A DNA stretch of 40,527 nucleotides. Source: Nitrosomonadales bacterium (lineage in GTDB: Bacteria > Pseudomonadota > Gammaproteobacteria > Burkholderiales > Gallionellaceae). Below are positions 40,064 to 40,527 of the stretch, in pieces. The first letter of the stretch is position 1, and the number at the start of each line of letters is the position of its first letter. The notes beneath the pieces were generated by a model that saw only the letters and a program-made list of their open reading frames with translations, did no database searches and was not told where the DNA came from. Made by a program: the position numbers and the translations under genes. The stretch spans positions 1-40,527 of the forward strand of contig JACOUM010000002.1 of the NCBI GenBank assembly GCA_016177795.1. Reading direction: 5' to 3'.

Positions 40064-40527
40064 ATGAGCGAGAAACTGAAACAGCTCCGCGAGCAGATCG
40101 ATCGCCTGGATGACGAGCTGCTGACGCTCGTCAATCGGCGTGCAGCGCTGGCGCAGCAAATCGGCCATCTCAAGCCGGATGGCGTGGTGCTGCGCCCGGA
40201 GCGCGAGGCGCAGGTCTTGCAGCGCCTGCAAGGCAACAATCATGGGCCGTTGAGCAATGACGCCGTGGCGCAGCTGTTCACCGAAGTGATGTCGCAGTGC
40301 CGCGCGCTGGAAGCGCCGCTGACGGTGGCCTACCTCGGGCCGGAAGGGACGTTTACCGAGGTCGCGGCGCTGAAACGTTTCGGTAGCGCCATACAGAAAT
40401 TACCCTGCGCGACCATCGACGATGTCTTCCATGCTGCAGAGAGCGGCGCGGCGCATTACGGCGTGATCCCGGTGGAGAATTCCACCGAGGGCGCGGTGGG
40501 GCGCACGCTGGACCTGCTGATGCACAG
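40064..40527 (+). CDS. pheA: Chorismate mutase/prephenate dehydratase (partial)
   Basis: The first 154 residues are present; the gene runs off the right edge. Residues 1-~85 are an AroQ-type chorismate mutase (LKQLREQIDRLDDELLTLVN, RRAALAQQIGHLK). From about 92 the prephenate dehydratase domain begins with VAYLGPEGTFTEVAAL and includes YGVIPVENSTEGAVG. It makes phenylpyruvate from chorismate. The start ATG 40064 follows ACAGGGACAAGC. Confidence 0.96.
   Translation, partial: MSEKLKQLREQIDRLDDELLTLVNRRAALAQQIGHLKPDGVVLRPEREAQVLQRLQGNNHGPLSNDAVAQLFTEVMSQCRALEAPLTVAYLGPEGTFTEVAALKRFGSAIQKLPCATIDDVFHAAESGAAHYGVIPVENSTEGAVGRTLDLLMH

Overview
The window looks like a chromosomal segment of a betaproteobacterium. 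The block ssrA – gph – ubiG – gyrA – serC – pheA at the right end, the GC-rich codon use and the REP-like palindromes suit Nitrosomonadales (Gallionellaceae-like). That placement is inferred from gene order, not from a search.

Layout. 1-1.6 kb: a partial DUF457 membrane hydrolase (minus strand), a DUF4124 envelope protein and a 62-residue Cys-rich protein. 1.75-4.03 kb: an intact type I secretion (T1SS) ABC exporter. 4.2-13.3 kb: two diverged copies of one regulatory unit (palindromic operator, class I c-di-GMP riboswitch, ~50-codon leader ORF, start of hlyD). They flank a broken cassette holding an LprI-like (DUF1311) periplasmic protein and an RTX protein with an N-terminal phage-type lysozyme domain. 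The first hlyD is truncated after ~20 codons. The second has two internal deletions that break the frame. 13.4-18.9 kb: a small outer-membrane barrel, an acyl carrier protein, a FabF-like ketosynthase, a GNAT acyltransferase, a Sel1-type secreted protein and remnants of a second GNAT. 18.9-19.8 kb: a DDE transposase. 19.95-33.6 kb: an RTX fragment, a small secreted protein and a 3912-residue RTX protein with an N-terminal M23 peptidase domain. 33.6-34.2 kb: a HlyC-type RTX acyltransferase. The rest is core genome.

Main hypothesis. The accessory region appears to be a c-di-GMP-controlled T1SS locus for RTX peptidoglycan hydrolases. Each hydrolase (lysozyme or M23 endopeptidase) is preceded by an exported small protein that would act as periplasmic immunity. 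Both pairs share the same architecture: displaced RTX body fragment, ATGA overlap, low-GC immunity gene, near-identical ribosome-binding context, low-GC toxin domain, then GC-rich RTX body. This resembles polymorphic-toxin cassette exchange, but in T1SS/RTX proteins. An ACP, ketosynthase, GNAT and HlyC homologue nearby may supply acyl modification.

Limits. The lysozyme RTX gene and hlyD carry several frame-breaking lesions, so this copy may be decaying or partly misassembled. The M23 RTX gene, the ABC gene and the HlyC gene are open throughout. No TolC-type outer-membrane factor lies in the window. Domain calls come from reading motifs by eye; no database search was possible.
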